From Stratiformator vulcanicus (GTDB lineage: Bacteria; Planctomycetota; Planctomycetia; Planctomycetales; Planctomycetaceae): DNA of 64,000 nucleotides. Of the stretch, positions 25,022-34,241 are shown piece by piece. A program made the position numbers and the translations under genes. The stretch spans positions 4,050,088 to 4,114,087 of the forward strand of contig NZ_CP036268.1 of NCBI RefSeq assembly GCF_007744515.1. Direction: 5' to 3'. The notes beneath the pieces were generated by a model. That model saw only the letters and a program-made list of their open reading frames with translations. It made no database searches and was not told the origin of the DNA. Every line of letters begins with the position of its first letter. Within the stretch, counting starts at the first letter, position 1.

Positions 25022-26101
25022 TCAAGGCGAATTTGCTTCGTCATCACGACGTGCGGCGCCGTTGCCCGTTTCCGGGTACTCGACGGGCTCTTCTTCGATT
25101 TGAGCCTTTACCTGATCGGCCAACGTGGTAGCCGTCACCGCCTGTCCGACGGGGATCAACACGCCGCACGAGACGATGAATTGAAAAGCCTGATCGACCG
25201 AAATATCGAGATCGACGACATGACTGCGAGGCAGACTCATCGTGTAGCCGGTCATCGGCATCGGCGAGGTCGGAATCAGCACGCTGATGATCGGCTCGCC
25301 CGCGGCCTCGACCAATTGCCTCATGCTGTTACCGGTGACAAATCCCAGTGACCAGATGCCCTTGCGGGGATACTCGATCGCCACCACCCGGTTGTATTCG
25401 ACGGTCCGCTCCGAGAAGAAGAAGTCGGTGACCTGTTTGACCGATGAATAGACTTTGCTGATCAGCGGCAGTCGCCCGAGCACGTTTCGCTCGATTCGCT
25501 CAACGAGATAGGCACCCAGCCGCACGGTCACGATTCGCCCGACAAAGAATATCCCGCTGAGCACGAACAGAACCGCGAGCAAACTGAGCAAAAACGAGCT
25601 GCCGAAGAATTTGAAGGTCACGCGACGCTCGTAAAGACTCGGCGCGTTCGTCGGCATTTCCGCGGCCGGTGTGCGGCGGGCCACATCACGATAGTGCTCG
25701 TAGGGGACGGCCTCGTTCCCGTAGACGATGTAGACTCCGCGCGGATCATCCTCGAGCAGGCCGACCGGGATCGACTCCTTCGAGTCGACGACCTCTTTCA
25801 AGCTGGCGAGCCGATTCTCTGTCAGGCGATACGTCGCGTTGTAGGGCGCCCGCGTGTATTTGAGTTGCGGCAAACGCGGGGAATCGAGCAGCCCGTCGGC
25901 CGGTCGTGCATCACTCGTCACACTGGCAATCGAATATTGAACGGCCCAACTGATCGGGTCGATGATGTAGCGGTAAATCACGCCCCCGAACCAGATCAGA
26001 ATGACCAGGGTGAGTATCGACGGAAGTGAGATCCCCAAACCCTTGACGAAGATTTGCAGCGCCGTCGTGGGGGTGGGTGCGTCCTGCGGCGGTTGATTCA
26101 T
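25022..26101 (-). CDS. DUF502 family membrane protein
   Basis: 359 residues from ATG 26101; a start at 26227 would add a basic, Cys-containing N-terminus overlapping comF, so I rejected it. A first membrane segment (about 24-46: LPSILTLVILIWFGGVIYRYII) is followed by a hydrophilic region of about 130 residues that is longer than in most DUF502 proteins. A second hydrophobic block comes next (about 172-205), then the DUF502 core RNVLGRLPLISKVYSSVKQVTDFFF and a beta-rich C-terminal region (VAIEYPRKGIWSLGFVTG, LIPTSPMPMTGYT). DUF502 proteins are conserved membrane proteins of unclear function in bacteria and plants (COV family in plants). It is 34 bases from hemC, so the two are likely cotranscribed. 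Confidence 0.87.
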   Translation of the reverse strand: MNQPPQDAPTPTTALQIFVKGLGISLPSILTLVILIWFGGVIYRYIIDPISWAVQYSIASVTSDARPADGLLDSPRLPQLKYTRAPYNATYRLTENRLASLKEVVDSKESIPVGLLEDDPRGVYIVYGNEAVPYEHYRDVARRTPAAEMPTNAPSLYERRVTFKFFGSSFLLSLLAVLFVLSGIFFVGRIVTVRLGAYLVERIERNVLGRLPLISKVYSSVKQVTDFFFSERTVEYNRVVAIEYPRKGIWSLGFVTGNSMRQLVEAAGEPIISVLIPTSPMPMTGYTMSLPRSHVVDLDISVDQAFQFIVSCGVLIPVGQAVTATTLADQVKAQIEEEPVEYPETGNGAARRDDEANSP

Positions 26102-26162
26102 GTAAGTTCGGTTTCCGGTAGGAACTCGACAGGGCAAGACGAGAATTCGGGTGGTTCCGGCC

Positions 26163-26957
26163 TCACGTCGCTTCCAAGCGACCGACGCCACGCAGCAGCA
26201 CCGCGACGTCGACCGATTTCGCCCCACCGTCGAGCAAGGCCCGCGAGCATCGGTGCGCCGTCGTGCCCGTCGTCATAACATCATCGCACAGAAGGACGGT
26301 GCGGTCACGGGCAACGCGATGATCGGTGATCGAAAAGGTGTCGCCGAGGTTCTTCCGTCGAGCGGTCGGCCGAAGTGATGCCTGTGGCTTGGACCAACGC
26401 GTCTGCGAAAGCAGATTCGGTCGAAACGGTCGATCGAGCCGGCGTGCGAGGCGGCGACCGATGACTTCCGCGGCGTTGTTGGCGGTGGTGATCCGCCGTG
26501 TCCAATGACGGGGAACGGCCGTCACGATGTCGCAGTTCCATGCGGAAAGCTGCTCACATCGCCGTTCCCAGAGCCGGTCGGTTAGCCACTCCAGAATGAC
26601 TTCGCCATGACTGGCTTGTCCGGCCAGTAAAGCCGTCCGTTGAAGTCCCTCATGAACACCAATCGCCACGGTCCGCGAGAAGGCATAGTTTTCGCGAGCG
26701 CACAATCGACATCCCTGTTCGTCAGCCGAATACGGTCCGGCCGGTGCGGCACATCGCGGACAGGGGGAGGGCGTGATGTCGAGCTTGGAAGCACAGTCGC
26801 CACAGACGGGCCCCGACGCGTCTTTGGGGCGAGACAATTCCCGGCGGCAAATGGGGCACCTGTTGTATGCGAGCACGCCCAGCACGGCTCCGGCCGCCTT
26901 CCTAAATGGTGTTGTGAAGCCGTTGATCCGCATTTGCCTGCCGAATGGATCGTCCAA
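26163..26957 (-). CDS. comF: ComF family protein (phosphoribosyltransferase-like)
   Basis: 264 residues (or about 256 if ATG 26933 is used). The N-terminal zinc-binding region has four Cys pairs: CPICRREL, CGDCASKL, CPRCAAPAG and CRLCAREN. The phosphoribosyltransferase domain follows, with ITTANNAAEVIGRRLA and the PRPP-binding loop VLLCDDVMTTGTTAHRC near the C-terminus. ComF proteins are needed for DNA uptake in naturally competent bacteria and are also found in non-competent species. No other com gene is adjacent, although pilus-like genes lie elsewhere in the window. It heads the comF-DUF502-hemC set and is divergent from hpnE. Confidence 0.92.
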   Translation of the reverse strand: MDDPFGRQMRINGFTTPFRKAAGAVLGVLAYNRCPICRRELSRPKDASGPVCGDCASKLDITPSPCPRCAAPAGPYSADEQGCRLCARENYAFSRTVAIGVHEGLQRTALLAGQASHGEVILEWLTDRLWERRCEQLSAWNCDIVTAVPRHWTRRITTANNAAEVIGRRLARRLDRPFRPNLLSQTRWSKPQASLRPTARRKNLGDTFSITDHRVARDRTVLLCDDVMTTGTTAHRCSRALLDGGAKSVDVAVLLRGVGRLEAT

Positions 26958-27067
26958 TCACTGCTGACGGTCTACACTCTTTGCACCGACGGATCGCCAT
27001 CGCTGCGACTGCGATCGCCTCCGCGCGACACACCGCTCCGTCAGACTCTGACCGCAGCCGCAAAGCA

Positions 27068-28519
27068 TTGACGACCGAAAATCAAGAATCCAGCGATCAG
27101 CGACTTCCGGTCATTATCGTCGGCGGGGGTTTGGCCGGGATGGCAACGGCCGAGGGACTCTCGCGGCTCGGAGTTCCGGTCTTGCTGCTGGAATCTCGTG
27201 GCCGCCTCGGCGGTCGCGCTTCGTCGTTCGACGATCCCGCCTCCGGGATGCAAATCGACAACTGTCAGCATGTCAGCATGGGCTGCTGCACGAACTTTCG
27301 AAACTTCTGTGAACAAACTGGGATTGCCGACCATTTCCGGGTCGAGAAGTGCCTGAATTTTGTCGGACCGAACGGCCGTGTCGCCCGATTCAAAGCGTCG
27401 AATCTCCCTGCCCCTTTCCATTTGACGCCGGCCTTCCTTCGACTGCAGTACTTGTCGTTTGCCGACCGCCGCTCAATCGCCCGCGGCCTGCATGCGCTGG
27501 CACGCCCACTGGGCCCCGATCGCCGCAATGAAACATTGCTCGATTGGCTCCGGCGACACCAACAGACCGATGTTGCGATCGACCGCTTCTGGCACGTCGT
27601 GCTCGTGAGTGCCTTAAGTGAATCGCTCGACCGCATCGACGTGGCCTACGGCCGGAAAGTCTTTGTCGACGGTTTTCTCGCCAACCGCACCGGCTGGCAG
27701 GTCGAGATTCCGACCGTCCCACTCGATGACCTCTACGGCGAATCGCTCCTCACCTGCTTCGACTCACGACGAGCGGAAATCCGAACGAAGACCAACGTGA
27801 CGGCGCTTCGGACCGAGGGCGATCGGGTGACCGGGGTCACTCTTCGTGACGGAACTACCATCGATGCCTCCGCGGTCGTCCTCGCAGTCCCACACCATCG
27901 CGTCGACTCGTTGCTGACGGAACCGCCGTTGGCTGAGGTCGGCCAGTCAATCCAAGAACTCGAGTCGGCCCCGATTTCGAGCGTTCACCTGTGGTTTGAT
28001 CGCGAAATCACCGACCTGCCCCACGCCGTGCTGATCGATCGGGTCAGCCAGTGGATGTTCAACCGAACGCAAATCGCATCTCGAAATGGGCAGGCCGCTC
28101 CAACTGATGAGAGTCGTTTCTACTACCAGATCGTCATCAGCGCCAGCCGAGATGTCGCGGGCAATCATGACGAATTGACGCGCCTTGTTGTTGAGGAGTT
28201 GTCCGACATCTGGCCGCAGGTTCGATCCGCAAAGCTGCTGGTCAGTCGGGTCGTCACGGAACGCCGCGCGGTTTTTTCGGTGACGCCGGGTAGTGATCGC
28301 CTTCGCCCGCCGCAACGGACGAGCGTTCCCGGTCTGTATTTGGCCGGAGACTGGACCGCGACGGGCTGGCCCGCGACGATGGAAGGGGCCGTACGCAGCG
28401 GCTATCTCGCGGCCGAAGAGATTCTGTCCGATCGGGACGAATCCGACGCCGCTCCGAAACTGCTCGCCGACGACTTGCCGACGGCGTTGCTTTCCCGTTG
28501 GTTATTTCGGCTTCCCTGA
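27068..28519 (+). CDS. hpnE: hydroxysqualene dehydroxylase/squalene-associated FAD-dependent desaturase
   Basis: FAD-dependent amine-oxidase-fold enzyme. HpnE converts hydroxysqualene to squalene, the third step of bacterial squalene and hopanoid synthesis with HpnC and HpnD. The N-terminal Rossmann motif VIIVGGGLAGMATAEGLSRLG is immediately followed by LLESRGRLGGRASSF. The family-specific region IDNCQHVSMGCCTNFRNFCEQTG comes next, and the FAD-contacting C-terminus is GLYLAGDWTATGWPATMEGAVRSGYLAAE. I chose TTG 27068, a few residues before the FAD motif; an ATG at 26945 would give 524 residues and overlap comF. HpnC and HpnD are not in the window, so the exact substrate is inferred; carotenoid desaturases are relatives. 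Confidence 0.85.
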   Translation: MTTENQESSDQRLPVIIVGGGLAGMATAEGLSRLGVPVLLLESRGRLGGRASSFDDPASGMQIDNCQHVSMGCCTNFRNFCEQTGIADHFRVEKCLNFVGPNGRVARFKASNLPAPFHLTPAFLRLQYLSFADRRSIARGLHALARPLGPDRRNETLLDWLRRHQQTDVAIDRFWHVVLVSALSESLDRIDVAYGRKVFVDGFLANRTGWQVEIPTVPLDDLYGESLLTCFDSRRAEIRTKTNVTALRTEGDRVTGVTLRDGTTIDASAVVLAVPHHRVDSLLTEPPLAEVGQSIQELESAPISSVHLWFDREITDLPHAVLIDRVSQWMFNRTQIASRNGQAAPTDESRFYYQIVISASRDVAGNHDELTRLVVEELSDIWPQVRSAKLLVSRVVTERRAVFSVTPGSDRLRPPQRTSVPGLYLAGDWTATGWPATMEGAVRSGYLAAEEILSDRDESDAAPKLLADDLPTALLSRWLFRLP

Positions 28520-28529
28520 GACTCGCACC

Positions 28530-29573
28530 TTGATCTCCCGCCGCACCAGATACGTTCGGCAGCGGCCCGCAGCAGACGGCCCGATTCGCGAGATCGGCGC
28601 TGTGATCCTGCTGCTGCTGGCATTGACGGCAGTCGGCGTGCTCGGTTTTCGGATTATCGAGGGGGCTCGCTGGCTCGACTGCCTCTATATGACCATCATC
28701 ACTTTGACGACTGTCGGCTACGAAGAGACGATCTCGCTCAGTTCAACCGGGAAGTTGTTCGTCATCACGTACCTGGTCTGCGGTCTCGGCGTCTTCACCT
28801 ATAGTGCGAGTACGCTGGGACAATGGATCGTCAACGCCCAACTGCAACGCGTCCTCGGACAACGCCAAATGACCCGCGCCATCGACGAACTCTCCAAGCA
28901 CTTCATCGTTTGTGGCTGCGGCCAGATGGGGCAGACGATGTGTACGTACTTGGAAAGCCACGATCGGGAATTCGTCGTTGTCGATGTCGATGAAGAGCGG
29001 CTCGAAGAGGTTTGCGCGGATCGCGGTTGGTTGTACGTCACGGGAGATTCGACCGATGACGATGTCCTCGTGACCGCCGGCATCGACCGCGCCGTCGGCC
29101 TGTCGACGGTGCTTCCGACTGACGCCGACAACGTCTACGTGGTGCTGTCGGCGCGGATGCTGAACGCCGACCTGCAAATCGTGGCCCGCGCGACCGGTGA
29201 CAAGGCGATTCAAAAATTGGAACGGGCCGGGGCGACGCGGGTCGTCAGCCCGCTCGCCAGTGGCGCGATGCGAATGGCTCGCTTTATGGTGAACCCCAGC
29301 GTCGAAGAGTTTCTGGAAATCGCCGAGGGTCGTGATAGCGAACTTCGCCTGATTGAACTGCAGATCGATGCGGAGAGTCCTTTCGTCGGCCAACGCTTGG
29401 CCGAGACCGATCTTCGCAGCCGCGGGATGATGGTCGTCGCTATTCGGCGTCAGTCCGGGGAACTGCTGATGCCGCCGGAGGGTTCGGCGACGATCGAACT
29501 CCACGACCGCCTGTTCGCATTCGGCACCACCGCCGGCGTCGGCGAATTGGCCGGCGAGACGAGCGAAGCGTAA
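28530..29573 (+). CDS. two-helix potassium channel with TrkA-N/RCK and TrkA-C domains
   Basis: About 347 residues from TTG 28530; a start at 28293 would overlap hpnE. Two membrane helices (about 13-36 and 72-97) flank a pore loop ending in LTTVGYEE. Potassium filters normally read TVGYGD or TVGYGE, so the second Gly is replaced by Glu. The cytoplasmic RCK (TrkA-N) domain starts at HFIVCGCGQMGQTM and contains VVDVDEERLEEV and GDSTDDDVLVTAGI, a Rossmann fold that could bind NAD or nucleotide. A TrkA-C domain follows from about 255. This domain order matches MthK/GsuK-type channels gated by ligand on the RCK ring. Selectivity may differ because of the filter change. Confidence 0.87.
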   Translation: MISRRTRYVRQRPAADGPIREIGAVILLLLALTAVGVLGFRIIEGARWLDCLYMTIITLTTVGYEETISLSSTGKLFVITYLVCGLGVFTYSASTLGQWIVNAQLQRVLGQRQMTRAIDELSKHFIVCGCGQMGQTMCTYLESHDREFVVVDVDEERLEEVCADRGWLYVTGDSTDDDVLVTAGIDRAVGLSTVLPTDADNVYVVLSARMLNADLQIVARATGDKAIQKLERAGATRVVSPLASGAMRMARFMVNPSVEEFLEIAEGRDSELRLIELQIDAESPFVGQRLAETDLRSRGMMVVAIRRQSGELLMPPEGSATIELHDRLFAFGTTAGVGELAGETSEA

Positions 29574-29650
29574 GGCTCGGTTACGTTCCGACGAATAGAG
29601 AATAGATTTCGAAAGAGTGCCGCTTTCCGGCAGTTGTTCCAAGACCGGCT

Positions 29651-31954
29651 CTAAGAATCGGTGCCGGAAACGGCGATCGCCTTCTCTTCGCCGCGAGCTG
29701 AGTCCTCGCCTCTCAATTTCCCGTCGAAGGCTCCTCCCGTCCCTGCATCGATCGGCAATTTTAGCAGGAAGGTCGTTCCCATCGGGCCGGTCGTCTCGAC
29801 CGACAGCGAGCCGCCGTGCGACTCGGCGATCCACAGACAAATCGGCAAACCGAGACCGAGGCCTTTGGACTTCGACGTATAAAACTGATCGAAAATTTTA
29901 GACACGGCGTCGGACGAAATCCCGGTGCCGGTGTCATCGACGCGAATCTCAATCTCTCCCGGCGCTCCGGTCGCGGCGCGGACCGTCAACTCGCGGGGTT
30001 CATCGACGTCCGACATCGCCTGCACGGCGTTTAAGAGCAAATTCATCAGGATTTGGGCGACCTGCGTCCGGTCGCAGCGAATCGGCGGCAACCCTTCGGC
30101 AATTTGCCGATGCACATTGACGCCCGCTTCTCGGGTGTCAAACCGGGCGAAGTACAGGCACTCGTCGACCATTTTTGCGACATCGACCGGTTCGCGAATC
30201 GAATCCCGCTCGGCAACGAAGTCGCGGATACGCGCCAAAATTTCCCCGGCTCTTAACGCATGTTTGTGGATGTCCTCGAAAAGACCGCGCATGGTCGGTG
30301 TGTCGAGCGTGCCGGCATCGATGCGAAGTCGTCCGCCTGCGGAATAGTTCGAAATCACGGCCAACGGCTGGTGGATTTCATGCGCCAGACCAGCGGCGAT
30401 CTGCCCGAGAGTGCCCAGCCGCGATGATCGAGCCAGTTCTCCGTGTAAGGCGTTGATTTTTTTCTCGGCCTCTTTCAACTCGCTCAGGTCCAAAGCGAAG
30501 GAAATCGTTTCGCCACGCGACCCCGGCAGCAACGCCCCCCCGACGAGAACCGGAATACGAGTTTTATCCTTGCGGATGTATTCCTTCTCATACGCCGACG
30601 CGAAGCCTGTTGAGGCGATCTCTTTGACCTTCAATTGGTCGGCGGAAGACCACTCCGGCGGCGTCATTTCGGTCCAGTGGATCGGTAAATCGTCGCGGTG
30701 ATAACCGCTGATTCGCAGAAACTCGTCGTTCGCATCGCTGATCAATCCGTCGATGTTGGCCGAAAAAATACCGACGACGTTCGATTCGAGCAGCCGCTCA
30801 ATCCGCTCACGCGATTTTGCCAACGCTTCGCGCGAGCGCTCCCGCTCGATCGCTCCGAGAAACACATCGGCCGCCATGCTGAGGACGGCGGTCTGTTCTC
30901 GCTGCCAGACATTGAATCGGCTGCGGCTCGCCAGCGCGAGACAACCCCACACTCCGACCGATGAAACCATCGGCACTGCCATAAACGATCGACTACCGAT
31001 CTGACTGAGCGTCTCGCGAAAGATATCGGCTTCGTCCGGTAATTTCGATACGTCGTGCACGCAAATCGGCTCCCCGCGGAGCAGGCGCCGGAGAATCCAC
31101 GGAAATCGATCGACCGAGAAATCCTGGAACAGCGGTGTGGCGGGAGTTACTTCCGCCGAGCACCACTCGTGGACGATGCGGGCCTCCCCGGTATCGGTCG
31201 TGAACCGGATGATATAGGCGTGATCGGCGTCCGAACCACGTCCGATCGTGCCGAGGGCCTCGATGACTCGCCTCTCGAATTCGCCCGGTTCAGTCAGAAG
31301 AAACCGGCGAGAAATTTCATTGAGCCGTCGCAATTGCTGCGATTCCAGCGTCAATGATGACCGCTTCCGCGATTCGAGTCGCCGGAAATCGAGTACCGCC
31401 ACGCTGGAGCGAATCCGAATGACCGAAATCAATAGCGAGACGATCGCCGCCGAAAGCACGACGAAGCATTCCGAGCCGATCACCATTTCCGGTGCGACCG
31501 CCAGTCCGACTCCGAACCAGCAACCGATCGCCAGCGGCAGGAAGGCGGACAGCCAAGCCATCGACAACATGATGCTGCCGACCGCAACCATCACGATCGA
31601 GAGATGCTGCGCGGCGTGCAAATCGGGTCGAAACGTTTGCTGCGCACAGATTTTGAATACGGCCAGCACGCCGAGCCAAAAGCAGATCGCGTGAGCAAAC
31701 TTCGGCGACGGGCGCCCGAACTTGATCGCGGCGAACGTCGTCGCCGCCAGCACTCCGACCAGCAAGTCGAGGGCGACGACCAGACCGACCCACTTGTCGT
31801 CAATCAACACGGGTTCGAGCGTGGCGAACAGAAACATCACCGCGGTGAACGCCAACGACGCATCGCGGACTGAGTCCAACACGATTCCGTTCATCTGGCC
31901 CCGCACCGATGGCCAGAAGTATTGCGACTTCGGCAGTAATTGAGGTGCGGACAC
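29651..31954 (-). CDS. membrane sensor histidine kinase (MASE-like helices, GAF, PAS, HisKA, HATPase)
   Basis: 767 residues. Six or so membrane helices lie in residues 25-185, then a GAF domain (about 215-365, with VRIHEW-like and FMAVPMVSSVGVWGCLALASRS segments) and a PAS domain (about 380-500, ending FALDLSELKEAEKK). The HisKA helix has the phosphoacceptor H525 in GLAHEIHQPLAVISNYSAG. The ATPase domain shows the N box (QILMNLLLNAVQAM), DTGTGISSD and GLGLGLPICLWIAESHGG. The HEIHQPL form is typical of NtrB/FixL-like group 4 kinases, whose partners are often FixJ/NtrC-type regulators. No response regulator lies next to it, so it is orphan. It is 54 bases downstream of a small gene on the same strand. 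Confidence 0.92.
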   Translation of the reverse strand: MSAPQLLPKSQYFWPSVRGQMNGIVLDSVRDASLAFTAVMFLFATLEPVLIDDKWVGLVVALDLLVGVLAATTFAAIKFGRPSPKFAHAICFWLGVLAVFKICAQQTFRPDLHAAQHLSIVMVAVGSIMLSMAWLSAFLPLAIGCWFGVGLAVAPEMVIGSECFVVLSAAIVSLLISVIRIRSSVAVLDFRRLESRKRSSLTLESQQLRRLNEISRRFLLTEPGEFERRVIEALGTIGRGSDADHAYIIRFTTDTGEARIVHEWCSAEVTPATPLFQDFSVDRFPWILRRLLRGEPICVHDVSKLPDEADIFRETLSQIGSRSFMAVPMVSSVGVWGCLALASRSRFNVWQREQTAVLSMAADVFLGAIERERSREALAKSRERIERLLESNVVGIFSANIDGLISDANDEFLRISGYHRDDLPIHWTEMTPPEWSSADQLKVKEIASTGFASAYEKEYIRKDKTRIPVLVGGALLPGSRGETISFALDLSELKEAEKKINALHGELARSSRLGTLGQIAAGLAHEIHQPLAVISNYSAGGRLRIDAGTLDTPTMRGLFEDIHKHALRAGEILARIRDFVAERDSIREPVDVAKMVDECLYFARFDTREAGVNVHRQIAEGLPPIRCDRTQVAQILMNLLLNAVQAMSDVDEPRELTVRAATGAPGEIEIRVDDTGTGISSDAVSKIFDQFYTSKSKGLGLGLPICLWIAESHGGSLSVETTGPMGTTFLLKLPIDAGTGGAFDGKLRGEDSARGEEKAIAVSGTDS

Positions 31955-32008
31955 GCCTGTTTCCCTTCGTCTCAGTCAAACTGACCGTACGCCGACAAGG
32001 GAACGCGA

Positions 32009-32563
32009 TCAATCGTCTGAGGAGCCTGAACTGCCGTGATCGATCGAGCGACCCACGGTTGGCAAATTGGCCCACTCACTTCGCACGCGATTGAGACCCT
32101 CGCGGCAAACGTCGAATTCCTCGCTGAGTCGACGCAACACGGGCGCCTCGCGGCCGAACGGGTCACTATCGAACGTACTGGCGATGTAATACGACCGCCG
32201 ACCCTGCTCGCAGTAGTCGATCAGATGATCTTTTCGCATCGGTGCCTGCAGGCGGGCCAGGGCATCGGGAAAGACGCCCGACCAGAACAGCGCGAAATCT
32301 CCGATGTGGCGGTGAAGCTCGCGTTTCGGCGCGGCAATCCGCTGCTCAGCTTCGACGAGCATTTCGGCAATCTCTTCGAGCCGTTTGCCCTCCAGATCAC
32401 GCACGCTGAAGATCGCGTCGACCCGGCAGAAGCGAACGAGCATTTCGGAGAGGTAGTCGGTCAGCGACGGGTCGGCAATGCCGAGTTCGGTCTGAAACGT
32501 CTGTTCGATCAGCCCCGTAAAGAGGGACCGGAGTGCTTCTTCACCCGTCTCGATCGTTCGCAT
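32009..32563 (-). CDS. hypothetical protein upstream of the sensor kinase
   Basis: 184 residues, predicted mostly helical, soluble, with no signal peptide. The first 70 residues resemble a regulatory helix bundle (LTDYLSEMLVRFCRVDAIFSVRDLEGKRLEEIAEML). The middle has HIGDFALFWSGVFPDALARLQ and a YCEQGRRSYYIASTF stretch, and the end is Asp/Ser rich. The combination of YCEQGRRSYYIAS and EFDVCREGLNRVRSEW recalls planctomycete hypothetical proteins of one family, but I cannot name it. Spacing and orientation suggest that it is translated from the same transcript as the kinase, and a role in its signalling is inferred only from that. Confidence 0.72.
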   Translation of the reverse strand: MRTIETGEEALRSLFTGLIEQTFQTELGIADPSLTDYLSEMLVRFCRVDAIFSVRDLEGKRLEEIAEMLVEAEQRIAAPKRELHRHIGDFALFWSGVFPDALARLQAPMRKDHLIDYCEQGRRSYYIASTFDSDPFGREAPVLRRLSEEFDVCREGLNRVRSEWANLPTVGRSIDHGSSGSSDD

Positions 32564-32907
32564 ACGTCGGCTCCCGCTGTTTCGTCAGGCATCATCCTTC
32601 GATTCGGTCGACGCCGCGGCCTGCGGCCCGCGAGTGCTTGGCGTCTGCAGTCAGAACCACATAACCGTGATTCCGCGATCATCCCATTACGAAATTGAAT
32701 GCGATGGGTAAAGGGGAAGTCAAGACGCGAATGTTGTGCGGAGCACGCGCGGCGCTTACTCACCGTACAAGCCGCGCACGAAGTAAGCGGATCAACCCGT
32801 TGCGTATCCGCTTACTTCGTGCGCGGCTTGTGGACTGAAAACGATGCAAGAACTTCGCGAACTCTGAACTGCGGGGACGGCACGCACCCCGGCACCGGTG
32901 TGCTCGC
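32564..32907. other. spacer with a family A palindrome
   Basis: 344 bases between two minus-strand genes. No credible gene. It carries a near-perfect palindromic repeat at 32767-32831 and must hold the promoter of the hypothetical gene and kinase pair near 32600. Confidence 0.5.
32767..32831. repeat. family A palindromic element (perfect 26-bp inverted repeat)
   Basis: Left arm 32767-32792 (ACAAGCCGCGCACGAAGTAA...) is exactly reverse-complementary to 32806-32831, with a 13-base spacer. It differs from the 1776 element only at the middle of the arms and in the spacer. Confidence 0.92.
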
Positions 32908-34062
32908 TCAAACCTCAAGCGCCGTGCAGAGGTCGTCGATCAGGTCGTCGACGTATTCAATGCCGACCGACAAGCGAATGGTCTGCGGCGTGATTCCCGC
33001 AGCACGGCGGGCACGCTCGGTCATTGACGCGTGCGTCATCGTGTCGGGATATTCCCAAAGTGATTCCACGCCGCCGAGCGATTCGGCAAGGAGGAAGAGC
33101 TTCGCACTTGAAAGGGCGCGTTTGACGTACGCGACATCGCCGTCGAGTTCGCAACTGATGATCGCCCCGAACCCGCGTTGTTGCTTCTTGGCGAGTTCGT
33201 GCTGCGGGTGCGATGGCAAGCCGGGGTAATAGACCTTCTTCACCTTCGGGTGTTCGTCGAGCATCGCGGCAATAGCGCCGGCGTTGCGTTCGTGAACCTC
33301 CATCCGCGGGCCGAGCGTCTTCACCCCTCGCAGGACTAACCACGCATCGAACGGCGAGCAGCCTAACCCCATCGCGTTGACCACCTTGCCAATCCGCTCG
33401 GCGTGCTCCGGCTTACTTGTGACGACAGCCCCGCCCACGACGTCGGAATGACCGTTGAGATACTTCGTCGTGCTGTGCATCACGACGTCGACACCGAGTT
33501 CGATCGGCCGTTGGAAATAGGGCGACAGGAAGGTGTTATCGGCGATCGTGATGAGGTCGCGCTCTTTGGCGATCGCGGTGATCGCCTCGATGTCTACGAT
33601 GTTCATCAGCGGGTTGGAGGGCGTCTCGATCCAGATACCCTTCGTTTCCGGCTTGATCGCGGCGCGGACGTTCTCCGGATTACCCATTTCGACGAACGTC
33701 ACCTCGACGCCGAGGTCGGGCAGCATGTCGGCGAGCATGCGATAGGTGCCACCGTAGATGTCATGCCCGGCGATGAGGTGGTCGCCGGTCTTAAAGAGTT
33801 GGAGCGCGGCGAGAATGGCCGACATGCCGGTGCAGGTCGCCCGGCAGTCGATGCCCCCTTCGAGCGAGGCGAGGTTCTCTTCCAACGCACGGCGAGTGGG
33901 ATTGCCGCTGCGGGTGTAGTCGTAGCCCTTCGTCGTCTCGGGATCGTCCCAGTAGAAGGTCGACGTGGGGTAGATCGGCGTCGTCGCGCTGTTGTAGGCG
34001 GGGTCTTTGTCGACGCCGACGTGAACGCAGCGGGTCTGAAAATGTTGTTCGCGGGGATTCAT
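32908..34062 (-). CDS. cystathionine gamma-synthase/lyase family PLP enzyme
   Basis: 384 residues of the Cys/Met metabolism PLP-dependent family. Signatures include YDYTRSGNPTRRALEENLASLEG (about 47-69), GGTYRM, the WIETPSNPLMNIVDIEAI strand, IADNTFLSPYFQRP, and the PLP lysine K200 in HSTTKYLNGHSDVVGG. The family includes cystathionine gamma-synthase, beta-lyase and gamma-lyase and methionine gamma-lyase, which cannot be told apart with certainty from motifs. With cysK 2.4 kb away, transsulfuration or methionine biosynthesis is likely. It is transcribed away from a secreted-protein gene. Confidence 0.9.
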   Translation of the reverse strand: MNPREQHFQTRCVHVGVDKDPAYNSATTPIYPTSTFYWDDPETTKGYDYTRSGNPTRRALEENLASLEGGIDCRATCTGMSAILAALQLFKTGDHLIAGHDIYGGTYRMLADMLPDLGVEVTFVEMGNPENVRAAIKPETKGIWIETPSNPLMNIVDIEAITAIAKERDLITIADNTFLSPYFQRPIELGVDVVMHSTTKYLNGHSDVVGGAVVTSKPEHAERIGKVVNAMGLGCSPFDAWLVLRGVKTLGPRMEVHERNAGAIAAMLDEHPKVKKVYYPGLPSHPQHELAKKQQRGFGAIISCELDGDVAYVKRALSSAKLFLLAESLGGVESLWEYPDTMTHASMTERARRAAGITPQTIRLSVGIEYVDDLIDDLCTALEV

Positions 34063-34241
34063 GCGGGAGGCTTTTCAAGCAGTTCGTGTTGCCGAAGCGG
34101 CGGGAACTTTCCGACCGGCACGACGCGTCTGAGGTGGCGGAAGTTCGCGAAACGTCCGGCGAAGTTTAGGCGGAAGCCCCGCGGCGCGGTAGCGTGTGGG
34201 CCGGACGGAATGTGATTGGCCTTTGAGAACAGGAGCGTTTG

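Noticed and set aside
32036-32698. Plus-strand frame opposite the hypothetical protein beside the kinase
   Set aside because: The minus-strand gene has protein-like composition and operon spacing to the kinase; the antisense frame has no family features.
33403-34215. Plus-strand frame opposite the cystathionine-family gene
   Set aside because: A mirror of the PLP enzyme codons; the minus strand carries the catalytic lysine and all family motifs.
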